NCBI RefSeq assembly: GCF_900113835.1
Contig: NZ_FOQV01000004.1
Span: forward strand, 248,001 to 312,000
Source of the DNA: Allobosea sp. OK403
GTDB taxonomy: Bacteria; Pseudomonadota; Alphaproteobacteria; Rhizobiales; Beijerinckiaceae
Reading direction: 5' to 3'
DNA length: 64,000 nt
Positions 33,642 to 42,489 of the stretch are shown here, in pieces. Both the position numbers and the translations under genes were made by a program. The notes beneath the pieces are model-generated. The model was not told the origin of the DNA. It saw only the letters and a program-made list of their open reading frames with translations, and made no database searches. The stretch's first letter is position 1. Every line of letters starts with the position of its first letter.

Positions 33642-34591
33642 GCCGGAAACCTCGCAGCCTGGCGCGGGTCGAGGGCAAGGCAAGCGAGATCGGCCAGGAG
33701 GTTGACGCCCGCATAAACCAGCCCGATCACCAGCCCTGCGCCCATCACCACCGGCACGTCGCGGGCGAGCAGCGCCTTGACCAGCAATTCGCCCAACCCG
33801 GGATAGTTGAACAGCATCTCGACCACGACGAAGCCGTCGACCATGTAGGCGAATTGCAGGGCCGCAAAAGTCGCAACCGGGATCGCCGCATTGCGCACGC
33901 CGTGATGGCGGAAGGCCGATGCGGCCGAGCGCCCCCTGATCCGCGCGAAGGTCATGTAGAAGGCGCCGCGCACCTCGACCACCGCATTGCGGATGATCCT
34001 GACCGAGAAGGCCGCCAGGCCCAGCGCCAGCGTCAAGGCCGGCAGGACCATATGCGCACCTGTCCGGTAGCCCGCCGGCGGCAGCCAGCGCAGGCTGAGC
34101 GCGAAGACCGAGATCAGGCCGATGCCGACGAGGAAGCTCGGCAGCGAGGCAAGCGCGACCGCGATGCCCGTCGTTACACGGTCGAGCCATCCCCCCGGCG
34201 CAAAACCGCAGGCAATGCCAAGCGGCAGGGCGATAAGATAGGAGACCAGCCAGCCGAGAGCGCCCAGGCCGAGCGTGAAGCGGCCGTGATAGGCGATCTC
34301 CTGTCGCACCGGCTGGCGCGAGACCAGTGATTGGCCGAGATCGCCGGTCGCGACGCGGCTGAGCCAGGCGGCGTATTGCACGGCCAATGGCCGGTCGAGC
34401 CCCTCCTCGCGGCGGATGCGCTCAGTCGTCTCGACCGTCACCCGCTCATCGCCGACGCGGGCCGCGGCGATGCGCAGCGCCATGTCGCCGGGCAAGGCAT
34501 GGATGAAGCCGAAGCACAGCGTCGCCAAGAGCCAGGCCGTCAGCGCGGCCTGCGCAGCGCGCGACCCGAGCAGCGTCAGCGCCGGCCTCAC
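33638..34591 (-). CDS. ABC transporter permease, DppB/NikB family
   Basis: 317 residues. First helix AALTAWLLATLCFGFIHALP, the GDLGQSLVSRQPV periplasmic motif and the EAA-region FRHHGVRNAAIPVATF fit DppB/NikB. ATG and TGA overlaps on both sides (34588-34591 and 33638-33641) tie it to the binding protein and the second permease. Confidence 0.9.
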   Translation of the reverse strand: MRPALTLLGSRAAQAALTAWLLATLCFGFIHALPGDMALRIAAARVGDERVTVETTERIRREEGLDRPLAVQYAAWLSRVATGDLGQSLVSRQPVRQEIAYHGRFTLGLGALGWLVSYLIALPLGIACGFAPGGWLDRVTTGIAVALASLPSFLVGIGLISVFALSLRWLPPAGYRTGAHMVLPALTLALGLAAFSVRIIRNAVVEVRGAFYMTFARIRGRSAASAFRHHGVRNAAIPVATFAALQFAYMVDGFVVVEMLFNYPGLGELLVKALLARDVPVVMGAGLVIGLVYAGVNLLADLACLALDPRQAARFPA

Positions 34592-36135
34592 TTCCAGGCC
34601 ATCCGTTCGACGAGGTAGCGCATCTCATAGGGGTCGATCGCGACATTCTTGATCCGCCCGGATACCGCGACGCTGTGTTCGCTCCAGGAGACCGGGACGA
34701 CGGGCATCTGGTCATGCAGCAGGGCGATGATCTGCCCACGCAGCTCGTCCTTGCGGGCGTCGTCGAAGCTCGCGAGATAGGCCTCCGTCAGGGCCTTGAC
34801 CTGATCCCGGCCATCCCAGCGTACCGTCCCCCAGACCGAGCGCTCGCGCGTGAAGTCGGGGATGATCGTCGCGATTGGCTCCGGCACATTGACATAGGTG
34901 CGCGAGACGAGCGTGAACTGCATGGTCCCGTCCTTGATCGCGGCGGGAACGCTGTTGCCGGGACCAACCTCGATCACGACCTCCATGCCGATCCCACGCA
35001 ATTGCGCCTGGATGGCTGATGCCATGACCGGCAGCTCCGGCCGGTTAACCAGCGTCAGGAGCTTGGCCGCGAGGCGGACGCCGTCCTTGACGCGGATACC
35101 GTCGCCTGCCGCGATCCAGCCGGCCTCGTCGAGCAGCTTGCGCGCCGCCGCGGGATCATGGGCGATGGCGGGCAGACCCTGGCGATACCAGCCCGTCATG
35201 ATCGGCGGCAGGAGCTGTGAGGCACTCGAATCCGGATGGCGCAGGATCGCCTTGGCGATGCCGTCGCGATCCACAGTCATGGCGATGGCGCGGCGGACGC
35301 GAAAATCGGAAAATTGCGGCAACCCGCTGTCGAAGAACAGCGCGCGAACCCGCGGAATGGTCAGGCTCTCGACCTTCATCTGGCCGGCGGCATTGATCCG
35401 CGGCGTCGCGATGGGGCTGAGCGTATAGACGAGGTCGGCGTCCCCAGCGATCGCGATATTGGCGCGGGTGTCGCCATTGACCACCGCCATGTAGCGCAGC
35501 TTGGCGATGGCGGGCCTGGGCCGCGCATAGCCTTCGAAGCGGTCGAGCTCCAGCGTCGTCTTGCCGTCGATCGCGGTGAGCTTATAGGGCCCGGTCGCGA
35601 CGATCTTGATGACCTTGCCGTCAGTGCCGTAAGCGGAAGGCGCGAGCACGATCGACGCGTAATCGCACAGGAAAGCCGGCAGCACGCTGAAGGGGGTGCT
35701 GGTGCGGATCACCACGTCGGCGCCATCGACGGACACGCTGTCGAGCGGCACGGCCGAAAGGCTCTCGCCGATGAAGGACTGCTTCAGGCTGGCCGCCACG
35801 GCCTGCGCCGTCACCGGGCTTCCGTCATGGAAGCTCAGCCCCGCGCGCAGCTTGAAGCGCCAGCTCAACTTGTCCTCGGAGACCGACCAGCTTTCAGCGA
35901 TGCCGCCGACCAGCTGGCCTTCCGGCTCGACCTGCACCAGCGTCTCCGCAACTCCGAGGCGGGTCAGGATATAGCCGATATCGGCCGGGTCGTTCGAGGT
36001 GTACTCCCAGGGCGCGACCACGCGCAGGACAGGCTCGCCCTGCTGGGCCAGGGACGCCGAGCCGAACAGGGCTATGACAGGCAGGACCGAGGCCAGCCTG
36101 ATCAGGGCGCGGCGCGACATCGTCGTCAGATTCAT
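34588..36135 (-). CDS. ABC transporter substrate-binding protein, peptide/nickel family, downstream of a cobalamin riboswitch
   Basis: 515 residues. The N terminus MNLTTMSRRALIRLASVL carries a twin-arginine-like signal ending SLAQ; GGAG lies 10 bases before the ATG at 36135. The body is SBP_bac_5: GGIAESWSVSEDKLSWRFKL, FHDGSPVTAQAVAASL and FRVRRAIAMTVDRDGIAKAI. This family carries peptides but also Ni (NikA). Because a cobalamin riboswitch precedes the operon on the same strand, a cobalt, nickel or corrinoid-related substrate is more likely than a peptide (inference). Confidence 0.87.
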   Translation of the reverse strand: MNLTTMSRRALIRLASVLPVIALFGSASLAQQGEPVLRVVAPWEYTSNDPADIGYILTRLGVAETLVQVEPEGQLVGGIAESWSVSEDKLSWRFKLRAGLSFHDGSPVTAQAVAASLKQSFIGESLSAVPLDSVSVDGADVVIRTSTPFSVLPAFLCDYASIVLAPSAYGTDGKVIKIVATGPYKLTAIDGKTTLELDRFEGYARPRPAIAKLRYMAVVNGDTRANIAIAGDADLVYTLSPIATPRINAAGQMKVESLTIPRVRALFFDSGLPQFSDFRVRRAIAMTVDRDGIAKAILRHPDSSASQLLPPIMTGWYRQGLPAIAHDPAAARKLLDEAGWIAAGDGIRVKDGVRLAAKLLTLVNRPELPVMASAIQAQLRGIGMEVVIEVGPGNSVPAAIKDGTMQFTLVSRTYVNVPEPIATIIPDFTRERSVWGTVRWDGRDQVKALTEAYLASFDDARKDELRGQIIALLHDQMPVVPVSWSEHSVAVSGRIKNVAIDPYEMRYLVERMAWK

Positions 36136-36160
36136 GGCGGCAATCTCCGATGGGAAAGGA

Positions 36161-36415
36161 TCAGCCCGGCTCGCGGGCGCAAAGGATGAAGGATCGTCCT
36201 TGAGCCGCACGCAGCGCGCACGCGGTCACCACGCTGCCCGGCGCGATCATTCGCGCCCAGCCCGCCAGTTCCGCGTCGGAGCGGATCCTGTGGTCTGGGG
36301 AGAGAGCGACGATCGCGGCACGTCTCGTCCGACAGGAGCGGATTTCGTCCGTCAGGCCGAAATCCGTTCCTCCGGAGGCGATAGCCTCGGTGTCTAGGGG
36401 GGCAGCATTCGACAT
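36161..36415 (-). CDS. Possible small protein between riboswitch and ABC operon
   Basis: An 84-residue open frame, stop 25 bases before the binding-protein start, GC-rich in third positions. The product has no signal or membrane segment and contains three Cys (SCRTRR, TACALRAA, FILCARE). I do not recognise it. It could be a real first gene of the riboswitch-controlled operon or only leader sequence; a good ribosome site is not obvious. Confidence 0.35.
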   Translation of the reverse strand: MSNAAPLDTEAIASGGTDFGLTDEIRSCRTRRAAIVALSPDHRIRSDAELAGWARMIAPGSVVTACALRAAQGRSFILCAREPG

Positions 36416-36544
36416 CCGTCACCGGCGGCTTCCCATGGATGGGACGCGGCCGGTGCTTCGGCGCCGTTCGAACCCGGTTGCGCGACCAGAGCGCGCAAGT
36501 GAGCGACCGTCATCAGAGCTCCTTCCGGGGCACCCCGCCCGGTT

Positions 36545-36765
36545 GCATGGCTTCACGACGTCGGCAGGTCTCCTGGCTCGCGGGTCCAAGCTTCGTTCGG
36601 CCTTCCCGGGGCAAGCCCAGTGGCATGATCGAACGTCGCTCGCCGCTGACAGTTGCGGGGGCAGCTCCGGAATCGCGCGCTTGCGCGCGCTCACCGGATT
36701 CCCTTTTGATCTCTTTCGAGAACCGACCCCGCCAAGGAAGCACACCGCCTTGCGCCGCACAAGAC
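36545..36765 (-). promoter_or_regulatory. Cobalamin (B12) riboswitch
   Basis: On the minus strand the classic conserved blocks appear in order: GGGAATCCGGTG, a GCGCGC hairpin, then ATTCCGGAGCTGCCCCCGCA with ACTGT (the B12 box region), and GAGCCAGGAGACCTGCC near 36560-36580. It is transcribed toward the ABC operon starting at 36135 (or the small frame at 36415) and begins just after the TonB-receptor stop. Riboswitches of this class lower expression when adenosylcobalamin is ample. Ends are approximate. Confidence 0.93.
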
Positions 36766-36788
36766 GCGATCCGGCGCTCGCCACCCCT

Positions 36789-38987
36789 TCAGAACTTCGC
36801 GCTCAGGAAGGCGCGCACGCCGCGCCCGGGCGCCACCACATCGTCCTTGCGGAAGGACACCGCGTTGCGGATCGTCTCGTTGAGCAGATTGGTGCCGTTG
36901 ACGCCGGCGGTGAGCTCGATCGGCCCGAGCGGCCCGTCCTTGAGCTTGACCTTGTAGCTGAGCTCGGCGTTGAGCAGGTTGTAGCCGCTGGTCGGCGTCT
37001 CCTCGGGCGCGATCCGCTTCTGCGAGAACGCGTGGATCAGGTTGACCCTAGCGAACCAGGCATCGCCGCCGCGCCAGAACAGCCCACCGCCGAGGCGTTG
37101 AGGCGGAATACGCGGCACATTCTCGTCGCCGGAGAATCTCGCCCGAACGATGTCGTATTGCCCCTCGACCCCGAAGACGTTCAGGCCGATCTCGAAGAGA
37201 TCGTATTGCGTCTTGAGTTCTCCGCCGAGGAAGCTGGCGTTGCGCTGGGTGTAGACCACCTGCGTCAATGCGTTGCCCGTGCCGCAACTGGCGAAATCAT
37301 TGTCGCAGCGCAGGCCGGTGACGCGGCGATAGATGAAGCCCTCATAGCGTGTCGCATAGAGCGAGGCGTCGAAGCGCCAGGGACCGGCCGTGCGGCGCAG
37401 GCCCAATTCGACCGTCTTGGCGGTCTCCTTCTTCAGATTGGGATCACCGATCTCGAAGGTGCCGGGCGCATCATGCGCGCCGCGCGAGAACAGTTCGGAA
37501 GCCTTGGGCGCGCGCTCCGTATAGGAGCCGGTCAGGCTGCCGGTGAAGCCGAAGGGCAGATCCTGAAGCAGACCGAGGCTGGCGCTCACCGGCCTGAAGC
37601 GGCGGCGCCGTGCCGAGGAAGTCGGATCGTCCGCCGTCGCAACTTGCGTCGCCGCGCCAGTCTCGGGGTCGATGCCCTCGGTGAAACCAGGCAGATAGCC
37701 GGCCGGAAAGTTCGTCGCAGTACCCTTGACGTCGACATAGTCGATGCGGCCAGCGGCCTGCAGCTTGGTGCCGGGTAGCAGCTGCAATTCATTGAAATTG
37801 TAGATGCCGGCGCTGTTGGTGTCGGCTGGCGGCAGCAAACCACCAGCTTCTCCGGAGGTGCCGATCTCCTGGCGGCCAAGTTGCAGGCCGAAGGCCGAGG
37901 TCAGGCGGCCGATGCCGGTTTCGAGCGGCTTGAGCTGCGCCTCGACGCGCCCTTCGATCTCGCGATTCTTGAACGTAGCGGCGGTCTCGAAGCCGCCGCC
38001 ATCGTTCAGCCCCTGCTCCTGATGCTTGTAGACGGACCCGCCGACCCAGAAGCGCAAGGTATCGATGAAGCCGCCATCGATCTGGAACTCGCCCTTGCCC
38101 GCGAGTTTTGTCTGTTCGAGGTCGATGCGGGTGCGCGTCGCCCGCGCATCGGCGCCGGGAATGCCGTAGAGGCTGGTGAAATGCGACAGCGAGACACCGA
38201 TGAAGCCGCGATTATCGGGCAGAAAATAGGAACCGCCGATCGCCTGGCCGTCGGAGCGGACATAGCTGTTGAACTGGGTGCCGCCGGGGATGTGATAATC
38301 CTCGGCATTGCGATGATAGATGTCGCCATGGACGACGAACTGGCCCGAGCGCGCATCGATCAGCCCCGAATTCTCGATGCCGCGATCGACCGAGGAGACC
38401 GAGGAGCGCGTCTCGGCATGGAAGCCCGGCGCGATCAGGAATGACGGGATGCGGTTGTTGTCGACGCTGACGACGCCGCCGATCGCCTGCGAACCATAGC
38501 GCAAGGTGCCCGGCCCGCGAATCACCTCGACGCGCTGCGCCGCCAGCGGATCGATCGGCACGCCGTGATCCTCGCCGAGATCGGAGACATCCTGCGAGCC
38601 GATGCCGTTTTCCTGGATGCGGACGCGGAAATTATCGAGGCCGCGAATGATCGGGCGGTCGGCTGCGCCCGGCGCGAAGCCGGAATTGGTGATGCCCGGC
38701 TGATTGGCGAGCTGGTCGCCGAGCGTGCGGCCGCCATTGCGCAGAAGTTCGCCGGCGGTGAGGAAGGTGACCGAGGAGAAGCTGCGGTTGACCGCAACCG
38801 CCTCGCCATTCGGCGCAGCCGCGGCATCGGGCAGGCTGCGCGGCTGGATCGGGCTTGGCGCCGTCACCGTGATCTCGGGCAGTTCGATGGCCGTTTGTGC
38901 CAAGGCGCCGGTCGCAATGATGGCGCCAAGCGCGACGCCGGCACGGAGAATGCCGGCGCGCCGCGCCGCTGCAAGGTCGATGGTCAT
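36789..38987 (-). CDS. TonB-dependent outer-membrane receptor, ZnuD-like
   Basis: 732 residues. A signal peptide ends near ALAQ, a TonB-box-like IELPEITVTAP follows, then a plug domain with RGLDNFRVRIQENGIGSQDV, GVPIDPLAAQRVEVIRGPGT and LRYGSQAIGGVVSV, then the 22-strand barrel ending in the aromatic FLSAKF. The plug sequence is closest to what I know of ZnuD zinc receptors. The upstream gene is a COG0523 GTPase with a Zur-like box, 56 bases away, so zinc uptake under scarcity is the likely role. The downstream B12 riboswitch makes a cobalt/corrinoid role a weaker alternative. Confidence 0.85.
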   Translation of the reverse strand: MTIDLAAARRAGILRAGVALGAIIATGALAQTAIELPEITVTAPSPIQPRSLPDAAAAPNGEAVAVNRSFSSVTFLTAGELLRNGGRTLGDQLANQPGITNSGFAPGAADRPIIRGLDNFRVRIQENGIGSQDVSDLGEDHGVPIDPLAAQRVEVIRGPGTLRYGSQAIGGVVSVDNNRIPSFLIAPGFHAETRSSVSSVDRGIENSGLIDARSGQFVVHGDIYHRNAEDYHIPGGTQFNSYVRSDGQAIGGSYFLPDNRGFIGVSLSHFTSLYGIPGADARATRTRIDLEQTKLAGKGEFQIDGGFIDTLRFWVGGSVYKHQEQGLNDGGGFETAATFKNREIEGRVEAQLKPLETGIGRLTSAFGLQLGRQEIGTSGEAGGLLPPADTNSAGIYNFNELQLLPGTKLQAAGRIDYVDVKGTATNFPAGYLPGFTEGIDPETGAATQVATADDPTSSARRRRFRPVSASLGLLQDLPFGFTGSLTGSYTERAPKASELFSRGAHDAPGTFEIGDPNLKKETAKTVELGLRRTAGPWRFDASLYATRYEGFIYRRVTGLRCDNDFASCGTGNALTQVVYTQRNASFLGGELKTQYDLFEIGLNVFGVEGQYDIVRARFSGDENVPRIPPQRLGGGLFWRGGDAWFARVNLIHAFSQKRIAPEETPTSGYNLLNAELSYKVKLKDGPLGPIELTAGVNGTNLLNETIRNAVSFRKDDVVAPGRGVRAFLSAKF

Positions 38988-39043
38988 GGGAAGATCCGCT
39001 GTGAAAGGGGGCTATGCCGCCGCCCGAGGCGGCGGGAGGAAGC

Positions 39044-40273
39044 TCAGGCCGCCTGCCGGTCCCAGGCGGGGAACGGGTCGTCGAGCGCGAGCAGCGCTTT
39101 CGAGAGGCCTGTCGTGGAACTTCCAGTCAGGCAGGCATCGAGCGCCGCACGGATCGCGGCCTCGTACATCTCCGGCCCGCCGATGAAGACCAGCTCCTGC
39201 CGGCGGTCGCCCCAGAGCTCCGACCAGTGGCGGCGCATCAGCGAGGCGAACTCCTCTGAGCGCGGCCAGCGCTCCTTCGGCACCGCCGCCCACCAGCTGC
39301 CCAGCCCCTCGGTGCGCGTGATCCGCCCGGCGAGCGAATATTCGCCGACCCAATGCGGCCGCGTCGCCAGCCAGAAATGCCCCTTGGCGCGGATCACGCC
39401 GGCAAAGCGATTATTCATCAGCGCGTGCAGCTGGCGCGGATGGAACGGCCGCCGCGCTCGGTAGACGAAGGAGCGGATGCCGTATTCCTCGGTTTCCGGC
39501 ACATGGTCGCGGAAGCCGAACAGCTCCTTGTGCCAGAGCGGATGCGTTTGCGCCTTCTCCTCGTTGAACAGGCGCGTGTTCAGCAGTTGGTCGAGCGCCA
39601 CCCGGCCGAAATCGGCCTCGACGATCCGGGCATCCGCATTGAGCCCGCGCACGACGCGGCGAACTCTGTCGCGCTCCCCGGCCGAGACCTCGCCGGCCTT
39701 GTTGATCACCACGACATCGGCGAATTCGATCTGCTCGACCAGGAGGTCGACCAGCGTGCGCGCATCGCCCGCGCCGGCGGTCTCGCCGCGGTCGCCGAGG
39801 AAATCGCGGCTATCGTAATCGGCAAGCAGGTTGATGGCGTCGACCACTGTCACCATCGTGTCGAGCCGCGCGACATCGTCGAGCGAGCGGTCGTCCTCGT
39901 CGCGGAAGGAGAAGGTCGCGGCGATCGGCAACGGCTCGGCGATGCCGGTGCCTTCGATCAGCAGGTAGTCGAAGCGGTTCTCGGCCGCGAGCCGGCGTAC
40001 CTCGCTCAGGAGGTCGTCGCGCAAGGTGCAGCAAATGCAGCCATTGCTCATCTCGACGAGCTTTTCGTCGGTCTTGGACAGATCCGCGCCACCCTCGCGC
40101 ACGAGATCGGCGTCGATGTTGACCTCGCTCATATCGTTGACGATGACCGCGACGCGCTTGCCCTCGCGATTATTGAGGATGTGGTTGAGCAAGGTGGTCT
40201 TGCCGGCCCCGAGGAAGCCGGAGAGCACGGTCACCGGCAGGCGGCGGTCGGTCAGGAGCGAGGTGGGAGGCAT
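39044..40273 (-). CDS. COG0523-family GTPase (CobW C-terminal domain), probable zinc metallochaperone
   Basis: 409 residues. P-loop GFLGAGKTT near residue 19, the metal-binding CICC ([14 protein letters not shown]) near 75, [10 protein letters not shown] as switch region, and NKAG as guanine motif. The CobW C-terminal domain begins near 265 ([20 protein letters not shown]). Members of this subgroup (ZigA, YeiR and relatives) are Zur-regulated and help deliver zinc during starvation. A Zur-like box lies 30 bases upstream of the start, and a ZnuD-like receptor follows. Confidence 0.88.
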   Translation of the reverse strand: MPPTSLLTDRRLPVTVLSGFLGAGKTTLLNHILNNREGKRVAVIVNDMSEVNIDADLVREGGADLSKTDEKLVEMSNGCICCTLRDDLLSEVRRLAAENRFDYLLIEGTGIAEPLPIAATFSFRDEDDRSLDDVARLDTMVTVVDAINLLADYDSRDFLGDRGETAGAGDARTLVDLLVEQIEFADVVVINKAGEVSAGERDRVRRVVRGLNADARIVEADFGRVALDQLLNTRLFNEEKAQTHPLWHKELFGFRDHVPETEEYGIRSFVYRARRPFHPRQLHALMNNRFAGVIRAKGHFWLATRPHWVGEYSLAGRITRTEGLGSWWAAVPKERWPRSEEFASLMRRHWSELWGDRRQELVFIGGPEMYEAAIRAALDACLTGSSTTGLSKALLALDDPFPAWDRQAA

Positions 40274-40302
40274 GATGGACTCAGGTGATTGTGGAGCAAT
40301 TT

Positions 40303-40321
40303 CGTTACATTATAACATTAC
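40303..40321 (-). promoter_or_regulatory. Zur-box-like operator
   Basis: On the minus strand GTAATGTTATAATGTAACG, with TGTTA and TAAC half-sites as in proteobacterial Zur operators. It lies just upstream of the COG0523 GTPase. One half-site deviates from perfect symmetry. Confidence 0.7.
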
Positions 40322-40403
40322 CTTTCTGTCAACCCGCGAAATCGCGGGCCTCCCCGGGGGCCCACCAAAATCGCCCGGGAAAGCGCCCAAGAAAGCGCCC
40401 AAG

Positions 40404-40432
40404 AAAAAGGCCCGCATCGGATGATGCGGGCC
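40404..40432 (-). terminator. Rho-independent terminator of the OFA transporter gene
   Basis: On the minus strand GGCCCGCATC pairs perfectly with GATGCGGGCC across a 4-base loop and is followed by TTTTTC. It sits 27 bases after the gene's stop. Confidence 0.85.
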
Positions 40433-40458
40433 CCGGTATCCTCACTGCTGCGGCTCTC

Positions 40459-42117
40459 TCAGCGGAACAACGCCAGCGATTTGGACAAGGTGATCCAGAC
40501 GCCCCAGGCCAGCGGAATGCCGACAACGGCCCAGGCGAGCAGCGCCGTGCCGTCGAAGCCGCCCTTGCCGATGCCGAAGGAGCCATGCGGGCCGCTCGCC
40601 GCGGCGCTGGCGGTCTTGGCCTGGAGAGCTGCGACCTCCGCATCCCTCATGAACCATTTCTGCACCACCGGTCGGACGAGCAGATTGGCGATGAAACCCG
40701 CCACCAGCATGCCGGCGAGGATATACATCGTCCGGTCATAGACCTGCGCACGCGGCACGCCGGCATTGATCTGCGCCTCGCGGATATAGTTGACCACGAC
40801 CGGCCCGATGATGCCCGCCGTCGACCACGCCGTCAGCAAACGGCCATGGATCGCGCCGACGAACTGGGTGCCGAACATGTCGGCGAGATAGGCCGGCACG
40901 GTGGCAAAGCCCCCGCCATACATCGACAGGATGATGCAGAAGAAGGCGACGAACAGCGCCAGCGAGCCGGCATGGGCGGCCCAGGGCGAGAGCCCATAGA
41001 GCACGATGCCCAGGCCGAAGAAGGTCGCATAGGTCAGCTTGCGGCCGAGCTTGTCCGAGAGCGAGGCCCAGAAGAAGCGGCCCGCGATATTGAACAGCGA
41101 GAGCAGGCCGACGAAGGCCGCGGCGATCGTGGCGATCTGCTTCTTCTGTTCGGCGTCGAGTGCGGCAAACCCGATCTCCGGCTTGCCGATCAGGGAGCCG
41201 GCGAAGATCTCCTGCAGCATCGGCGAGGCCATGCCGAGCACGCCGATGCCGGCCGAAACGTTGAGGCAGAGCACGGCCCAGATCAGCCAGAACTGCGGCG
41301 TCTTATGCGCGTCCTTGAGATGGACATGGCCAGAGGTGATCATCGCATTCTGGGTCGCGGGCGGGGTCCAGCCATCCGGGCGCCAGCCCGAAGGCGGGAT
41401 GCGGTAACCGAAGGCGCCAGCCATCATGAAGACGAAGTAGATCGCCGCCATCACCACGAAGGTCTGCCAGACGCCAACCGAGGTCGGGGTCTTGAAGGCG
41501 TTCATCAGGATGTCGGCCAAGGGCGAGCCGATCATCGCGCCGCCGCCGAAACCCATGATCGCCATGCCGGTCGCCATGCCGCGCCGGTCGGGGAACCATT
41601 TCACCAGGGTCGAGACCGGCGAGATGTAGCCGAGGCCCAGCCCGATGCCGCCGATGACGCCCGAACCCAGCCACATCAGCCAGAGCTGGTGGGTGTAGAC
41701 GCCGAGCGCCGAGATCAGGAGACCGCCGCACCAGCACAGCGCCGAGACGAAGCCCGCCCGGCGCGGGCCAACGCGCTCGAGCCAGCCGCCCCAGATCGCC
41801 GCCGAGGAGCCGAGCAGCACGAAGAACAGCGTGTACATCCAGCCGAGATCGGCGACCTTCCAGTCGCAGGCCGTGGTGAAGAGCGAGCCGATCAGCCCGA
41901 CATCGGCCGCACAAGCGACCGGCTTGGAGACGCCGATGGCCTGGCTGAGCGGCAGCCAGAACACGCTGAAGCCATAGGCCATGCCGATGCAGAGATGGAT
42001 GCAAAGCGCCGCCGGCGGCACCAGCCAGCGGTTGAAGCCGGCCTTCGCGATGATCCGCTCCCGGTCCAGCAGACCCGGAGCAAGCGAAACCTGCCCGATA
42101 TCCTGTGCGATGCTCAT
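40459..42117 (-). CDS. Oxalate/formate antiporter-family MFS transporter (OFA)
   Basis: 552 residues with 12 membrane helices plus a C-terminal extension. FNRWLVPPAALCIHLCIGMA and YGFSVFWLPLSQAIG at the start and GLGLGYISPVSTLVKWFPDRRG mark the OxlT/OFA family. Members exchange oxalate for formate or carry monocarboxylates. It follows fdsD by 99 bases in the same direction, so it probably supplies formate to, or removes it from, the formate dehydrogenase encoded upstream. A terminator follows. Confidence 0.87.
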   Translation of the reverse strand: MSIAQDIGQVSLAPGLLDRERIIAKAGFNRWLVPPAALCIHLCIGMAYGFSVFWLPLSQAIGVSKPVACAADVGLIGSLFTTACDWKVADLGWMYTLFFVLLGSSAAIWGGWLERVGPRRAGFVSALCWCGGLLISALGVYTHQLWLMWLGSGVIGGIGLGLGYISPVSTLVKWFPDRRGMATGMAIMGFGGGAMIGSPLADILMNAFKTPTSVGVWQTFVVMAAIYFVFMMAGAFGYRIPPSGWRPDGWTPPATQNAMITSGHVHLKDAHKTPQFWLIWAVLCLNVSAGIGVLGMASPMLQEIFAGSLIGKPEIGFAALDAEQKKQIATIAAAFVGLLSLFNIAGRFFWASLSDKLGRKLTYATFFGLGIVLYGLSPWAAHAGSLALFVAFFCIILSMYGGGFATVPAYLADMFGTQFVGAIHGRLLTAWSTAGIIGPVVVNYIREAQINAGVPRAQVYDRTMYILAGMLVAGFIANLLVRPVVQKWFMRDAEVAALQAKTASAAASGPHGSFGIGKGGFDGTALLAWAVVGIPLAWGVWITLSKSLALFR

Positions 42118-42216
42118 GTCAGTTCCCTTTTCCCCAAGATTCTCTAATCGGGCCGGGTTGCTCCCGGCTCGTTGAAATCGCGTTGTGCACGCCTTTTTCA
42201 GGCGCGCTCTGCTCCG

Positions 42217-42489
42217 CTATCCGCCCCGCGCCGGCCTGATCAGCGCCAAGGCGCGCCGTACAAGGGGTTGGAGCTCCTGGGAATCGCTGGTGAACGCGGC
42301 GAGGAAATCCTCACGCATGCGCCGGCTCCAGAACTGGTTGATGTGGTCGGCGATGGCGGGCACCGCCTGCGCGTCGGGATAGGATTTGAAGAAATCGGCG
42401 ATCTGCCCGGCCATGCGCGCGAGCTTCTCGCACTGCTCGGCCTTATGGGCGTCCCGCGCCTCGCTCGTCGGCAACGCAGCCTCGCTCAT
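42217..42489 (-). CDS. fdsD: Formate dehydrogenase delta subunit
   Basis: 90 residues. Helical protein with CEKLARMAGQIADFFKSYPD and INQFWSRRMREDFLAAF, the FdsD signature. FdsD is required with FdhD for maturation or stability of Mo-containing FdsGBA. Its start overlaps the fdhD stop by 4 bases. Confidence 0.93.
   Translation of the reverse strand: MSEAALPTSEARDAHKAEQCEKLARMAGQIADFFKSYPDAQAVPAIADHINQFWSRRMREDFLAAFTSDSQELQPLVRRALALIRPARGG

Noticed and set aside
40285-42147. 620-codon frame opposite the OFA transporter
   Set aside because: Arg/His/Asp/Ala-rich with no family character; antisense shadow of a 12-helix transporter.
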